64,000 nt of DNA from Pyxicephalus adspersus (Eukaryota > Chordata > Amphibia > Anura > Pyxicephalidae): contig NC_092859.1 in NCBI RefSeq assembly GCF_032062135.1, positions 28,001,548-28,065,547 on the forward strand. Direction: 5' to 3'. The translations under genes were made by a program, and so were the position numbers. Under the pieces are notes generated by a model. The model worked only from the letters and a program-made list of their open reading frames with translations. It searched no databases and was not told where the DNA came from. Shown here one piece after another: positions 24,869 through 36,700 of this stretch; the stretch's first letter is position 1, and every line of letters starts with the position of its first letter.

Positions 24869-25598
24869 ATGACTTGAAGCACAACTCCAGACAGAACTCT
24901 TGCCCATGTTTTGGATGCAGTGGGTATGGATCGAGCCTATTGTCTAGTTTGTCTCGATTACTTTTTTATATCCTTTCAAGTCTTTAGTATAGGAACAAAC
25001 AAAAAATCTCTCCAATGACAATACGAGTAAAAAAACACACTAGGCTTTCCTAAACATGGAAAACTAAGAACAACAGAGAGAGGCACCACCATCTTCATCA
25101 TTGAGAAACATAAAAACATGCCATAATTCACAGGTTTAGCTCAAAAACATAACTTAAAGCTTTAAAAAAAGGGGAAAATATAAAAAATTCAAATAGGAGG
25201 AACTCAAACTGGGTGGGGGTCAAGCATTACACTTAAAAGTAAAACCGTACTTTGCCCATGCAGATCCAAGTGGCAAGTTGACTTCAAATGGACCCTGTCG
25301 GAAACTTAGAAAACTGCAGTGTGAAATCACATCAAATTCAAGTAATTTAAAAGCTTACAGCTTACTCACCATATTTTTCATTTTGTTTTTAGTTATTTTT
25401 CTGTTTGAACTTGCATTCTTTTTAAATATTTTAATTGAAAGTAGGTAAATCTCCAGCACAGCCCCCTTCATATATGTCAAATGTCAAATCTCTCCTATTC
25501 AAGGAAGGTCAAAGCCTTGTTTTAAAATATAGCTTACTGGCTGTTATGCTCGATTCAACACTTCTCTTGATCAACAATAAGCATGCTTACCTGACAGT

Positions 25599-25819
25599 GG
25601 GCCTGATTTATTAAAGCTCTCCAAGACTGGAGAGGATACACTTTCATCAGTGAAGCTGGGTGACACAGCAAACCTGGAATGCAATTGGTCCAGGACTGAA
25701 AACATTTGCAATCAAATAGCAAATGACATTTAAGAAATCCAATCCATTTCTAGATCATCCAGATTTACCTATGAAAGTGTATCCTCTTCAGTCTTTGAGA
25801 GCTTTTATAAATCAGGCCC
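25599..25819. mobile_element. Long-armed palindromic MITE, copy C (complete)
   Basis: The ends are GGGCCTGATTTATTAAAGCT and its near-perfect reverse complement AGCTTTTATAAATCAGGCCC. The arms stay complementary for about 70 bp on each side (TCCAAGACTGGAGAGGATAC against GTATCCTCTTCAGTCTTTGAG). This is the best-preserved copy and defines the family: 221 bp, no coding capacity, mostly two arms with a short centre containing CAAATAGCAAATGACAT. A clear target duplication is not visible. Confidence 0.85.
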
Positions 25820-26651
25820 AATGTTCTAAAATGAACAATGTGTTTTCCATGTTTCTCTCATAACAGGCTTCATTTAAAAAAAAACCTCAGCAAGTTGTCA
25901 ACAGCTAAGTATGGGAAATTAAATAAACATTTTCTTTCGATTTGGTTCTTGTTAAAAACAGCCTAAAATGAAGCACATCTGAAGAGCTGGAACTAACTAA
26001 TTTTGTTTCTAAATATAAATTTAGCCTCACCGGCATATAAAATGCATTGCGCCTCGTTTCCTTGGCAAAGATAGCAGTAGAGGCACCCCGCAGGACAGAG
26101 GTCACTCGGCAGTCATGAAGTTGTTCAGTCCTCTGGTGCATATTTCAGCAATTACCGACTCACTATACTGGACAGGAAGCGATAGCTTTGTTTCCTCATT
26201 ACCACAAACAGAAAGCATAAGTCACGTTTTTAATATTCAGCAGCTAATAGTGTCACTTGGTTGGTAATCCAATAACACGCTCTGGATAATTGTGCAGTGA
26301 GTGTAATTTGGTGCTGGGGAGACAAGACACAGAGTCATCCACAGCTAGCTATTCCCTTATTACCGGAGCTACAGATTGCTTGAGCACACTTCACCCTTGT
26401 TGCCTACTTTTTGCTGTTTTTTTAATTTATTTTTTTGCGCTAACATGTAATTAGCATAATGTTTATGCTCATTTACCATTTTAGAGAACCAGAGGTCTGT
26501 ACTTTTTTTCTGCACAACACAGATCGTCTTACTTCTTATGCTCTGGTCACTTCTTCATTCTCACACCTCTTAATCTTCACTTGTGCTGCCCATTTTGTTT
26601 TGAACATCATTATGGAAGACACCGGATGCTTGTTAAGACTGCAAACCTTTA
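25820..26651. other. Unique stretch, candidate conserved island
   Basis: No gene or transposon is recognisable. The part from about 26150 to 26460 is non-repetitive and rich in homeodomain-type cores (AACATGTAATTAGCATAATG, TAATAGTG), suggesting a conserved regulatory element; this is an inference from composition only. Confidence 0.35.
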
Positions 26652-27290
26652 TACTACATGGCCAAAAGCATGTGTGACCCTTTCAAATAAATGAGTTCAG
26701 TTGTTTTCAGCGAAGAGTATTGCACTGCCATGCTTTCTGTCTTTTTTCCAGGGCTCCCTGTTATATCCTACTCTGCTGTCTTCTTCCATGCTTTTGGTGA
26801 TGTGGCCCTATCTCATAGTGATTCTCATAAACATGATTGGGTGATGTGACTTTTGACAGGTAAACAAAGAACCACCAATCTCACTCGGCATGCTTGTGAT
26901 TGAGCACTTGTTCATTTATATTTAGGAAGGGGATATGTTGGGCCTCTTGAGATATTTGATGTAAGTGAGAAAGTGGTATGTGAGTTCCCCCTTCAGTCTT
27001 AAGCCTTATGGCAGTAAAATGTTGAAAGGAAAGTAATTAAAAAAAAATAAAAAAAACTTTTTTTTATTATAGAAAAGGAAAGTGACCCTTTTACTTAATG
27101 TATGAATGTTGATGATAAGTCTGCTCTAATGCCAAAGCATACTAAGACAACTGTCCACATTCAACAGTTTTGGGATAGAACTTTTGTGTTCTAGCATGCC
27201 ACTACACACAAAGCCAGCTCCATAAAGACATGGTCCAAAGAGTTTCATGGAAAGGAACTCGAATCTTGACCCGACTGAACATCTTTCTCA
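26652..27290 (+). mobile_element. Tc1/mariner-like transposon relic
   Basis: The left end ACTACATGGCCAAAAGCATG matches the terminal sequence of a common vertebrate Tc1-like family. At about 27130-27290 a diverged piece of the transposase region is seen in the plus orientation: CAACAGTTTTGGGATAG, TTCTAGCATGCC and AAGCCAGCTCCATAAAGACATGG correspond to the conserved heart of the transposase gene, around the QH-D...SIKTW block. The frame is full of stops and indels. The material between about 26740 and 27100 is not recognisable and may be unrelated. The right terminus is missing. Confidence 0.65.
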
Positions 27291-27394
27291 TGCTACGATA
27301 TTGTTAATAAAGACACTTGACAGCTGTAATTGTGTTCCAGATTACATCGTGTAACATTAGTAAAAGTTAGATGGTGGATGTTGGGTGCCTTGCA

Positions 27395-27465
27395 CACACC
27401 ATATGGCCAAACATTTGTAGAAACCTGACAATCACACCTTGTTGGGTAATGAGATGTAATGCCCC
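27395..27465 (+). mobile_element. Tc1-like left-end fragment
   Basis: CACCATATGGCCAAACATTTG followed by AAACCTGACAATCACACC resembles the outermost 50 bp of the same Tc1-like family as at 26652 and 47063. It lies in the same orientation just downstream of the transposase remnant, so a second, truncated insertion is likely. Confidence 0.6.
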
Positions 27466-29510
27466 CCACCTCCTTTCCACAAGAATTCAGAGTGTGTTGT
27501 TACTTGTTGCTTCTTCTGCAGCATGTAGGAATCACCTACTGCCTGAAAAAGAAAAGAGTAAAAAAGATCTACGTCAACAGAACTGAAGACAGTTGAAAAA
27601 AAGGGAAGTATATAGATTTTCTGTTTATTTTAGAAGTGGGGTGCTCAAAAAGAAAAGAAAGGTGAAGGGAGGAGGAGGACCCAAATCTAGTATTTGGTTT
27701 TGAACACAGTTTAAGTGACTAGAAGTCCACATAGGTCCACTTTAAAGCACTATTTGTTCATTAAAAAAAAAAAAAACTACTGTAAGCCGTATTGCAAAAT
27801 CCAAACTTTCTGACCTATTGGCATTAGAGAAAGATATACGCACCTCATAAACATCCGTTATCTTTATCGTTTAATGAGAAATTCGTAATGTCGCAATGTT
27901 ATATAATATAATGTTCCATTACCGAGAGCTGCCTTGACCAAATGTCTGGTAATTAAAATTATGGCTGAAGAAGAAACATTTCTCTGTTTAGCGGCTGGCT
28001 TTATTTTATGGCTTTGTGTTTGTTCTGCATACCTCAGAACAGGCTCATTACTTTTTGCAGCCGTTAAAAAGACCAAATGAAAATGATACCGCTTGAAGGA
28101 AATTTTGATATTTTTAACTACTTAATGGGGCAATCAGTTGGCTTTGAATCTCTTACAGGAATCATACACGTAAAGAAATTACACAGCATAATGTTTACAG
28201 CTACTTTCATCTACACATGAATATTTGGGAAAAGTTTTTTTTTTATATCTATTTGATTTTTTTTTTTTATTCAGAATACCTCTGTTTTCAACTATATTGT
28301 TAGAAACTTAAGTTCTTGCTGTGCATCATTCAGAGAATTCTGGCCATGCTGAGCTATTGGCAAAGATATCAGCAACTATGAACATTCCAGGGAAAATAAT
28401 TCTTTAGGCATGTCCAATGCTGCCACATGAGGGGCACTTTTTTATAGAAGATGTAAACCCGTATATTAAAATGTCAAATAAGCTTATATAATTTTAAAAG
28501 CATTTGCTACATATTTCACAGGTAAGTTTCCCAATGATGACAATGGTGGACCATGCCTGCATAGGGTAACAACACAGGAGCACAATTTGGAGGCAGGGAC
28601 ATAACATAAAGTGTCTGAACAGTTACCGTCATGGCAGGCTCACCAGGGATTACCGTACTGTCTTACAGTCTGGTATAACATGGAATATGTGTCTCTTCTT
28701 GCTTGTCCAGAGTGCTTGCAAAGTTTTTTATTTTAAATCAGTCTTTCATCAACTGTTGTAGAGGAACATGGATAGCATCCCCAACAAGCATTAAAAGACT
28801 GCGGTCTAAATGAATATTAATTACCTCCTTAGCCATAGAGATTTCTCAGTGTTACACAACAATACTGCTATATGGATTTATCTCAGGCACCTTCCACAAC
28901 CATTAACCAGGGAGTCACTGACACTCTGCCAGCATATAAGTCATTTATACTAAAGCATGCAACTATAAAAGGAGGTCATGTATCCTTGCTAGCATAAAAA
29001 GTCATCTTGTCAACCATTTAACAGATATTATAAATAGTTGTGATATTTATTCCCCTAGTGAAGTCATTGCAACAAATCTAATGCTCAACGACAGATTGCC
29101 AGAGTTCCTGAAAGTTATTGGCACCATAAGGAAACATGGGAAAGGCGCCGATACCTTTGGACAATTTACTATGGGAATATAGGCTGGTCACATATCTAAG
29201 TGAATTATTAACTTTCAAGGGAAGTTTCCCTTTGATAAGTGAATGAGATGAAGTTCTGCTAACTTTAACCATTCAATTATGTGCATGTAAAAATCCTGCA
29301 TTTTTAGATTTCTTGGCACATGATTGGGTATTTTTTCACAGTGAACGATCATTGCACTTACTATTTTGAATGTATTATCCATTTCAAAGTGATAATTCTT
29401 TGTGGTAAGTAAACAGACCAAATTTGTTTAGTAGATCAACCCCAATGCGTTCTGCAGAATTTAATATTCAGTAATTCTTCCTACCATCCCCATGCACAAA
29501 ATATGTAGAA
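27466..29510. other. Unique stretch with AT-rich candidate conserved island
   Basis: At 27830-28090 the sequence (for example CGTTTAATGAGAAATTCG and TGGTAATTAAAATTATGGC) is non-repetitive and looks like a conserved non-coding element. A GGTCCACTTTAAAG end near 27735-27748 resembles the right boundary of a TTAA-type MITE but has no partner that I can place. T-runs occur near 28226-28270. No gene is seen. Confidence 0.35.
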
Positions 29511-30081
29511 CAGGGGTGCCCAATACGTTGATCGAAAACTACTGGTCGATCGCAAAGGCAACGCGAGTTGATCCCGGAGCCCTGCCACAGGGATGTCTTC
29601 CTGTGTGAGAAGGCTCCTGTAACAGTGGGGAGTGGGGAGGGAGGCAGAGAGGGCAGTCTCAGGTAGTCAGTTCAGGCTCGGGGTCGGGGTTCAATTACTG
29701 AGATACCTATGTACAGATTAGCAGTTCTTTTTCTTGTGCCGCACGTCATTCTCCTATGACAGGTGAGCTGTAGCTTTCCTTTCACTATAGTAGTGTAGTG
29801 CAATGTTTGTGCAATGTTCTGCCATTCAATGCCCCTGATTCATCAAGCAATATCGGATTATCGCTCGCGCATTCGTATTAGCGATCCGGAATCGTACGCG
29901 GTCGAGCGCGGATTTCATTGATGAATCAGGGGCAATGTCTCATTAGCTTCAGTCACTTCTGTATCATACTCGGTATATATATAAATACATTTTATAAATG
30001 GTTAGCATTTTTATTGCTGGTAGATCATTTTAACTTAGTCATTTAAGTAGCTCACAAGCCAAAAAAGCTTGGGCACACCTG
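29511..30081. mobile_element. hAT-type non-autonomous element
   Basis: Terminal repeats CAGGGGTGCCCAA (29511-29523) and TTGGGCACACCTG (30069-30081) match at 12 of 13 positions. The flanks ATGTAGAA (29503-29510) and AGGTAGAA (30082-30089) match at 7 of 8, as expected for the 8-bp target duplication of hAT elements. Subterminal words TGGTCGATCGC and GTAGATCATTTTAACT recur in inverted sense. The body contains a separate MITE at 29830-29934. No transposase is encoded. Confidence 0.88.
29830..29934. mobile_element. Small CpG-rich MITE nested in hAT element
   Basis: Perfect inverted ends TGCCCCTGATTCATCA and TGATGAATCAGGGGCA enclose a CpG-rich centre with TATCGCTCGCGCATTCG and GCGATCCGGAATCGTACGC. 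The 105-bp unit sits in the middle of the hAT copy, so it inserted later or was carried by it. Related left ends occur at 58051 and 63794. The superfamily is not clear to me, and the target duplication cannot be fixed. Confidence 0.8.
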
Positions 30082-30130
30082 AGGTAGAATATAACCTTCA
30101 TCGATCTAGCTGAAGTAGTTTTTCAAAAAC

Positions 30131-30200
30131 TGGAGGGCTTAATTTAATAACGCTCCTCAAGACTGGAGAAGATAGAGTATCATGGGAGAACCTAGGTGAT
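30131..30200. mobile_element. Long-armed MITE, copy E, left arm split by insertion
   Basis: GGGCTTAATTTAATAACGCT, CAAGACTGGAGAAGATAG and GAACCTAGGTGAT follow the left arm of the family seen at 25599 and 40399. In those copies GGTGAT is followed at once by CCAGCAAACCTGG; here that continuation is found about 800 bp later, at 31002, after an LTR-like insert. Only about 16 bp of the family remain on the far side. Confidence 0.8.
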
Positions 30201-30996
30201 AGCCCAGTGGGTCTTGCCGGCGCGGCTGGTCCTAATTGCAGCCACAGGCGCCGGGTCCTATCTTTCAGGTAGAGTAACCCCACTACCTGTATTCCATGCC
30301 AGAGTTTCCTCCCTGCTGGAGACTTGCTCTGGTGTTTTAGCTGGCGTGGGTGTGTCTCTCTTAATCTATGAGGTAATACATACACGCCCTCTGTTTACTA
30401 CAGCCTATTGCTGGATTTCTGCAGGTATTAAAAGGCACCTCCTACTAGAGGAAGTTGACTGATCAATCTCAAGGTGTTAGCCTGTCTAACTCCCAGTGCA
30501 AAGGTGTTTCCCCTGTTTGCTTTGCTGTGTACCAGACCTTGTTTACCTACCCTTGGACTTTGCCTGATTGCCGCCTGACCCTGACCTCGGATTACGTTTA
30601 TGGACTTTTGCCTGATTGCCGCCTGACCCTGACCTCGGATTACGTTTATGGACTTTTGCCTGATTGCCGCCTGGTCCTGACCTCGGATTACGTTTATGGA
30701 CTTTTGCCTGATTGCTGCCTGACCCTGACCTCGGATCTTGTTTTTGGACTTTGTTTGGTTGCCATCACCCTCTTGGCCACGCAAGCCCCTCGGTGCTTGC
30801 ACTGAGTACCCTGACCCCTCTGGTCAGCTGCCACTTACCTGGGGGTTGCTCTGGAGTGGCACCTGGCAGCTACCCTGCGGCCCAAGCCTATCCTCCCCAT
30901 CAGAGGCTCTAGTGAAGACCAGGTAGCGGCTTAGTTACGCCCCTCCTGAGCATGCCCAGTCAGTGGCACAGTGGGTCCACACCCGCATGCATAACA
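30201..30996 (+). mobile_element. LTR-like insertion (solo LTR) with 48-bp internal repeats
   Basis: The segment separates the two halves of a MITE and is bounded by a 5-bp direct repeat, GTGAT (30196-30200 and 30997-31001). It ends in ATAACA but begins AGCCCAGTGGG, so the usual TG start is missing; the reverse complement starts TG. A TATA-like TATTAAAAGG lies at 30426, in a position suitable for a U3 promoter in plus orientation. Downstream are four 48-bp tandem units (30561-30752) and a GC-rich tail with GTGGGTCCACACCC. Size, promoter and target duplication suggest a solo LTR of a frog retroelement, inferred; no internal coding region is present. Confidence 0.65.
30561..30752 (+). repeat. 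Four 48-bp tandem units
   Basis: Units start at 30561, 30609, 30657 and 30705. Each begins TGCCTGATTGCCGCCTG and continues through CCTGACCTCGGATTACG to TTTATGGACTT. The first three are nearly identical; the fourth has changes at its end. Since 48 is a multiple of three, the array stays open in one frame as a 16-residue repeat, and it is partly open on the opposite strand, but nothing else suggests translation. Confidence 0.9.
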
Positions 30997-31001
30997 GTGA
31001 T

Positions 31002-33639
31002 CCAGCAAACCTAGTAGTCTAAGTAGAACACCATGCAAAAAGAAACTTATTTAGGCAAAATGCAGAGGAGTTTGAGGAAATAAAGCAGTGACAGAGAGTA
31101 GAAGATGCTGACTGGTTCTTCTTCTGTCATCAAGAGAGGAAGTAAAAGAAAGCCAGGCAGCAATACAATCATAACAAAGGTAACCCCACCAACACGAAAA
31201 AAGTTTTGGTTTTCAGTTGTATTAAGTCTACATTTTTATATAAAAGTGTACAGTTCTATAAAGCTGTGTCATCTAATTATTTGTGTGAAGGGCCAAATTG
31301 TTTTGCCAATTTGCTGCTGTCTATGAAATCTGAATTTATGTAAACACGTAAAATACCCATGACAGATAGAAATAAACCGAAATCTCTCTGCATCCGCACC
31401 CCCCACCTTCCCTGGCCTCTTCCTGGCTTCAGCCACCTCTTACAGATAATTGTAGCAGTAAATTATCTTTTGATCGATGTGTTTTTCTGTTTTTAGATGA
31501 GATTCCTCCCAGCTGACAGAGGCCCGCTGGAATTTATCAATCAGGTGTTGAAATGTTCTACCCCAGGCAGGTGTTTTTGGATTGTCACTCTATCCGTGGA
31601 TATGCGCGGGGGATTATTACTCAGATCATTCTTCCGGAAAAATGTTAACTAGTTTCTTTTCTTGTCTGAGGCTTTGGAGGTGGCTGCACAACTGTTATTT
31701 ATTCTGCTTGTGTTCTGATAATAGCCAGACCATGACGCTGTTTTGGGGCCCCTGTGCCTTGAGAGGGCCCTGAGCATAAAGAAAACACTTTTCCTGGCCA
31801 TCTATCTGGCCAGATATTTCTATCTGCAAGCAACAAAACAGGACCAACCATAAGACACCTAAACAGAAGCCAAGAGCCTAGAACATAGGGATCCAGGGGG
31901 CAGCTGCAATTTCTATGGTCCTTCTGTAAACCTGTCACTTCCCATGCACCTGTAGGCATTTGATGTCTAATAGGGCCAATACTGACAATGGAATTGGGGT
32001 TTTTTTTGCCAACTGCAATCCTTATCATTGTCAGTCCAAGTAATAGGTCGGAAAGGTGGCTACTTGACCAAGGGCCTCATTCAGCAAAAAAATGTAGAAG
32101 CAACAAGTGTAAGGTCAAAAGGCTGTGCTATAACAGATACAATAGAGGCAGTGAGCATTGTCATTCTATGATAGGAAGTGTGTTACTGGCAGAATAAACA
32201 GAAACACATAAAACAAAAAAGTGAAGCCTAACAAAATAACTTATGCAGCCACCATATCTAAAGGTTGGTAAGTCGTGATATACTACATGAATATATTATA
32301 ATGTATTGCATTGTTACTTTGTCATTTAAATACACTTTAAAAATATAAATGGCTATTAGAGGTCTGAGAATATAACGGTATTAGTGAACTAGAGCCCTAC
32401 AGATCGGAGTGGATAGGGCAATTTTTTTGTCTATTTTTACATTCAGAGTAGCCCCAATTCAAGTAGTTGCTCAAAGACTGTCAATGATCTTCCGTCTCTT
32501 GCAGCAAGACTCCAGGCGGTTCCGGTGGGTGATTCCAGTTATTAAACACTCAGCTCTTAAAAAAGAGGATGTTCAGTACATTTGAGGATGTGGCTGATTA
32601 CAGCAATTTCTTCGGGAAAAAAAGGCTGAGTGAATTGAGCAGCGTAGCTTTATCACTTGACAAAGCAAGCCGCAAATATCTTTTTTTCTGTTTTTGTTTT
32701 ATTCTCCTACAACACCTCAAATGGAGAAACACAGAAAAGTTATAAATAAGAGAGTCAGACACAGAGAATGATGATGTTTGTGTATCGCTCTAGTTCCAAC
32801 TTGCAGATCTCTCCCTGAAGGCACTTTTCCATTTTCAGGAACATCTTCCATCGTGATTGTGAGATGCCTCAGTAGTTTCCCATTACTAGAAAAACGCACG
32901 ATAAAATATGATGGTGTACATGTGTGTTTTGCCAGAGCAGTTAGGTGTGCAACATTTTCTGTGCTTTTTAGTTGTTGAAGTCTTGAAACTTACGTACAGA
33001 ACAAAATCTCACAGCTGAAATGTAGGAAATTTAGGAATTTATAATTTACCTTATCAGTGATTTTAATGGGGTCTAAATGGTGGAGGGTTGCTTGTGGAGA
33101 ATGGCCAGCATGTGCAATCTTCAACAGGAAAAGTCACAGTGTCTCTTTAAAGTCAATCTAACCCCATTCCTTAAAATCCCAGATAGGCTGTCTAATCTTA
33201 ATTTAAATGTAAACCTGCCATTGGGGTTCTTGTTCAAGTGCTTCTGGTATTAACCTCCAATTACCCTCCTACATTGCCCATCGTGGAGAATACAAAGGGC
33301 CACGTCATCTGACATTGACCACCATTGTAACTATTAGGAAGCTTGTTCAGAGCAATGATGTGCAGCCAATGCTGGAGTGAGTGCATGCAGACAAGAAGAA
33401 GCTAAAATAATTTGTGGAAAACAATCAGCACTGGAAAACAAAGGTCAACAAATGGTAAAAGACAGTTTAATTGCATGTTTGTCAGTATCATACATTGGGA
33501 TGCCATTAAAAATTGATTGGCACTACATTGTGCCAAAACATGTAAGGGGCTCCTTCCAACCATTCCAGTTTTGGTGGTATTGTCCTGCAACAGGAGGGAA
33601 ATGAAAGACTATGTCAATAGGGTTTTATCTGGGATATGT
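31002..33639. other. Unique stretch
   Basis: After the 16-bp end of the split MITE, no transposon is clear. At 31497-31570 a 74-bp segment with a good acceptor (TTTTTCTGTTTTTAG) and a donor (CAG/GTGTTT) forms a possible exon that is open in one frame, but its translation is unfamiliar. The surrounding 31430-31660 is non-repetitive and may be conserved. The rest shows no element that I recognise. Confidence 0.35.
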
Positions 33640-33712
33640 TTATTTCTCTAGTGGTTGAACTTGATGGACATCTTTTTTTTTAACCTGACTAACTATGTAA
33701 CTATGTCCTAAT
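33640..33712 (+). repeat. Dispersed frog-type repeat end
   Basis: GTGGTTGAACTTGATGGACAT, a T-run, then AACCTGACTAACTATGTAAC is a sequence I recall as very common in frog genomes. Its superfamily is not certain to me. Only the end is recognisable; upstream continuity to about 33560 is possible. Confidence 0.45.
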
Positions 33713-36700
33713 TCTCGGTCTAACTACCCATCACTGCCTCATCTGTGAGGGGACCTCGTGCTGCCTTTCAAGCCATCTCAACATCTGGCACAGTAGAAAA
33801 AGGCATTGACTGGTTACACTGGGTGATGAGCATTAGTGATGTGTGCTGCTCCCCAACCCATACAAAAGTGATTCATGTTCTGGCACTGGTATAGCACCCC
33901 CTTCCCGGGTATGCTAATGCATTGGAAATATCAGACAAAGATAGTTTTTTGGCATTGTCCTTTGGGTTGCTCCTCTTCATCCTCATTGCTGACACCAGAG
34001 AGTACAACAGAAGCTCAGCTTCTTGTAAATATTCTGATTCACACACAGTTGTAACACTTTATTTCACACTTTCTGCAACCTTCATTTCCCTTTTTTTCAA
34101 GATTTATTGTTTGATCAATCAGAGTTTGCCCATGGATGGGCTTTCAAAATGTATTTACTATTTAATTCTATTCTATTACTATTTATGTCCATAGCCAGGC
34201 CACTTGTTTACTTTTACACTTTTCTTCCTTCTTGTGAATAAGAAATATTTCAAATGTTATTACCACCTTAGGGTCGTATAAAAGGTCATGAAGAAGTCAG
34301 ATCAGGACTAAATTGTGCCATTTATGACTGAAATTAAAAGACCAACACGGCTTTTGTTTTTACAGATTCTGCAGGAGGCCCTTGTGAACTTTAGTTATGA
34401 CATTGGTGCTGGGGACTTGTAACAGTTAAAATGCCTATAGTCAAAGTGGATGAGGAGGTTTTTTTATGAGTGAATGTTTTTTTTTTTATTAGTGCATCAA
34501 TGCAACTTCCTAAACTTCCAAGCCAGGTCGGTGCTAAAGCATATAATAAAGCTGGCATTTCATGTAGCAAGTTAATGAGACGTACTATAGAATCCTTCAT
34601 CTTGCCATCCACAGGGGATGCTCCGCTAGCCGCTGACTAGGCTGTACAATTCTGGAGGAGATCAAAATAAAGCATCTCTTGGAGACTCCCGCCTGTAAAT
34701 CCGACCCGGCATTTGCCGCTTTCTCCCCCAGGAGCCCACCGTAAAATCGGGCCTGTCTGGCTGAGTTATAAAGACTGTCATTTTTAAATATACACATGCA
34801 ATTCAAAATTGGAACAGGAGCTCCCTCGCTGACTACAAAGTTGTATAAATTGATTCTGGTTTCTGCCCTTTTCTCCTCTGATCAAAAAAAATTCAGATCA
34901 TCTTGATGGCCTTTATCTTTAAAGGAAAGGAGATGCCATTATTAGGCCTTTTATGAATAAAGATTTTTTTTATTTAAAAATGCAGAATCATTGGTTTTAT
35001 TTTTTTAAAAAAGTTTAATCAAAGCCAAGTGGCTAAATACACAGCTGGAAATCAACTTATCTGGCAAAATGATTTTTAATACTGATCAGACTCAGTCTTG
35101 TGATCCCCTACAGATCCATATGTTTTAGCACTTGGATCTTGGGGAGTTTTGGATTTGTTGCAGAACCTGCAGGTTCCTGATGCAGGATGAGGGGAATATT
35201 CAGAAAAGGGGTTAGTTAGTGTTAAGGCTTTGTATAAAGTATATTCTTGGGGAAAAGGTGTTTGGCAGCAGTAGTTAAAATGTAACTTACAGTGTAACTA
35301 CTCAGATTTGCCTTGATATCAGCTTCTTACATCTGCCACTTTAGATGTTTGTTCATCTTTAAAAGTTTAAGTGAACCTGTGCTGTCTATACCTGCCACTA
35401 GATATTCACCCAAGGGGGCAATATAACTGGGAAGACAAGGGATGTAATTAAAGTGCTTGTCAAACCGGACACCCAACATCTCCTATATGTTCTCTTTTGA
35501 AAGTTTACCATATCACTGAAAGCATGTTGTCCTGTTCATAGCCTGTTCATTCAGCTAAAAGTCCAATTGGCTCATACGTTCCTTTGCACTGTTCTGCTAC
35601 TGCATTAAATTTTCTAGAAATATTATTAGACCAGCCCAGTTCACTTTGAATGGCAACACTGCTTCTCTAGAAATGCAATTGTCTACATAAATACTTTAAG
35701 GGAGGCTACACATCCTAATCCCAAACTTGGATGCTGTCTTTTGATGGGCAAAAGGGAGGCATTGACCACAGGTATCAAAAAGTCCAAATCCAGTCTTATC
35801 TTTATCTTTTAATAATGGTATTCAGCAAGGTTTCCTAACCTAATTGCTTTGAAGTTGGCCAGACTTGTCTGTCTGTGGATGTCAAACACATAAAAACAAA
35901 CTGTCCAAAATCAGCAAGATCGTTCAGGGTTCAGTTCATGTTTATGATGACCTAGTGTTCAAATCAAGAGAAAAGATTTTGGTGCTCCAGGTTTAGCTGT
36001 AGATAGAAGATCAATAAACCATTTAACCTTCCAAAATGAGATGCTCGACAGTACACATAATATGACCTCTTTCACCTCTTCCCTCTACGGAGGTGGTGAG
36101 ACTTCATCTGTGAATTGTGGGTTACTATCTGCAAACACATAAACACGAATGGCTTGGTGCCCCCAGGCTGCCCGTTCTTCTGGGATCAGCACGCTCTCAG
36201 ACACTGAGCTTTGAAGACAACAAGTGCCTTGGGACAGGTTCTGAAAATAAGATATATGGCATCGAGTCGACAGCACTTTCACATAATGGTTTTCATGGTG
36301 TGATATATGTATTTATTAAATCCATGCCGAATGGCCAAGGGCAGCCGACTAAGCAGACGCTCAACACTTTCTGTTCATGCTGATCTCCTCCATGCTTCTC
36401 TTTGCTGGAAGTTTTGTATTACCAGCCTGTCTGATTGATTTTGTAAGGCAATTAGAGGGAGCATTCAGGGTGAGGCGGCGTTCAAAAACAATTACAGGTT
36501 GATCTCACGCTTGCCATTCCACATTACCGGGTCAGCCGTGATAGATGCGGTGTGACATGGTGAGAGGCCTTACAAAGGTTTTGTGGGGGTATCAGAAGTG
36601 ACTTTTCTATGTCTTAGATGCTAAACTTTGTCACCTTGAGTCCACACTCACAATCCCTAACTCAACTGACTTTTTGGTTCCTTTTTTTCCAATCTTTCCT

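Noticed and set aside
30428..30805. Open frames on both strands with 16-residue repeats
   Set aside because: They are simply the 48-bp tandem array read in frame; both strands stay open because the unit length is a multiple of three.
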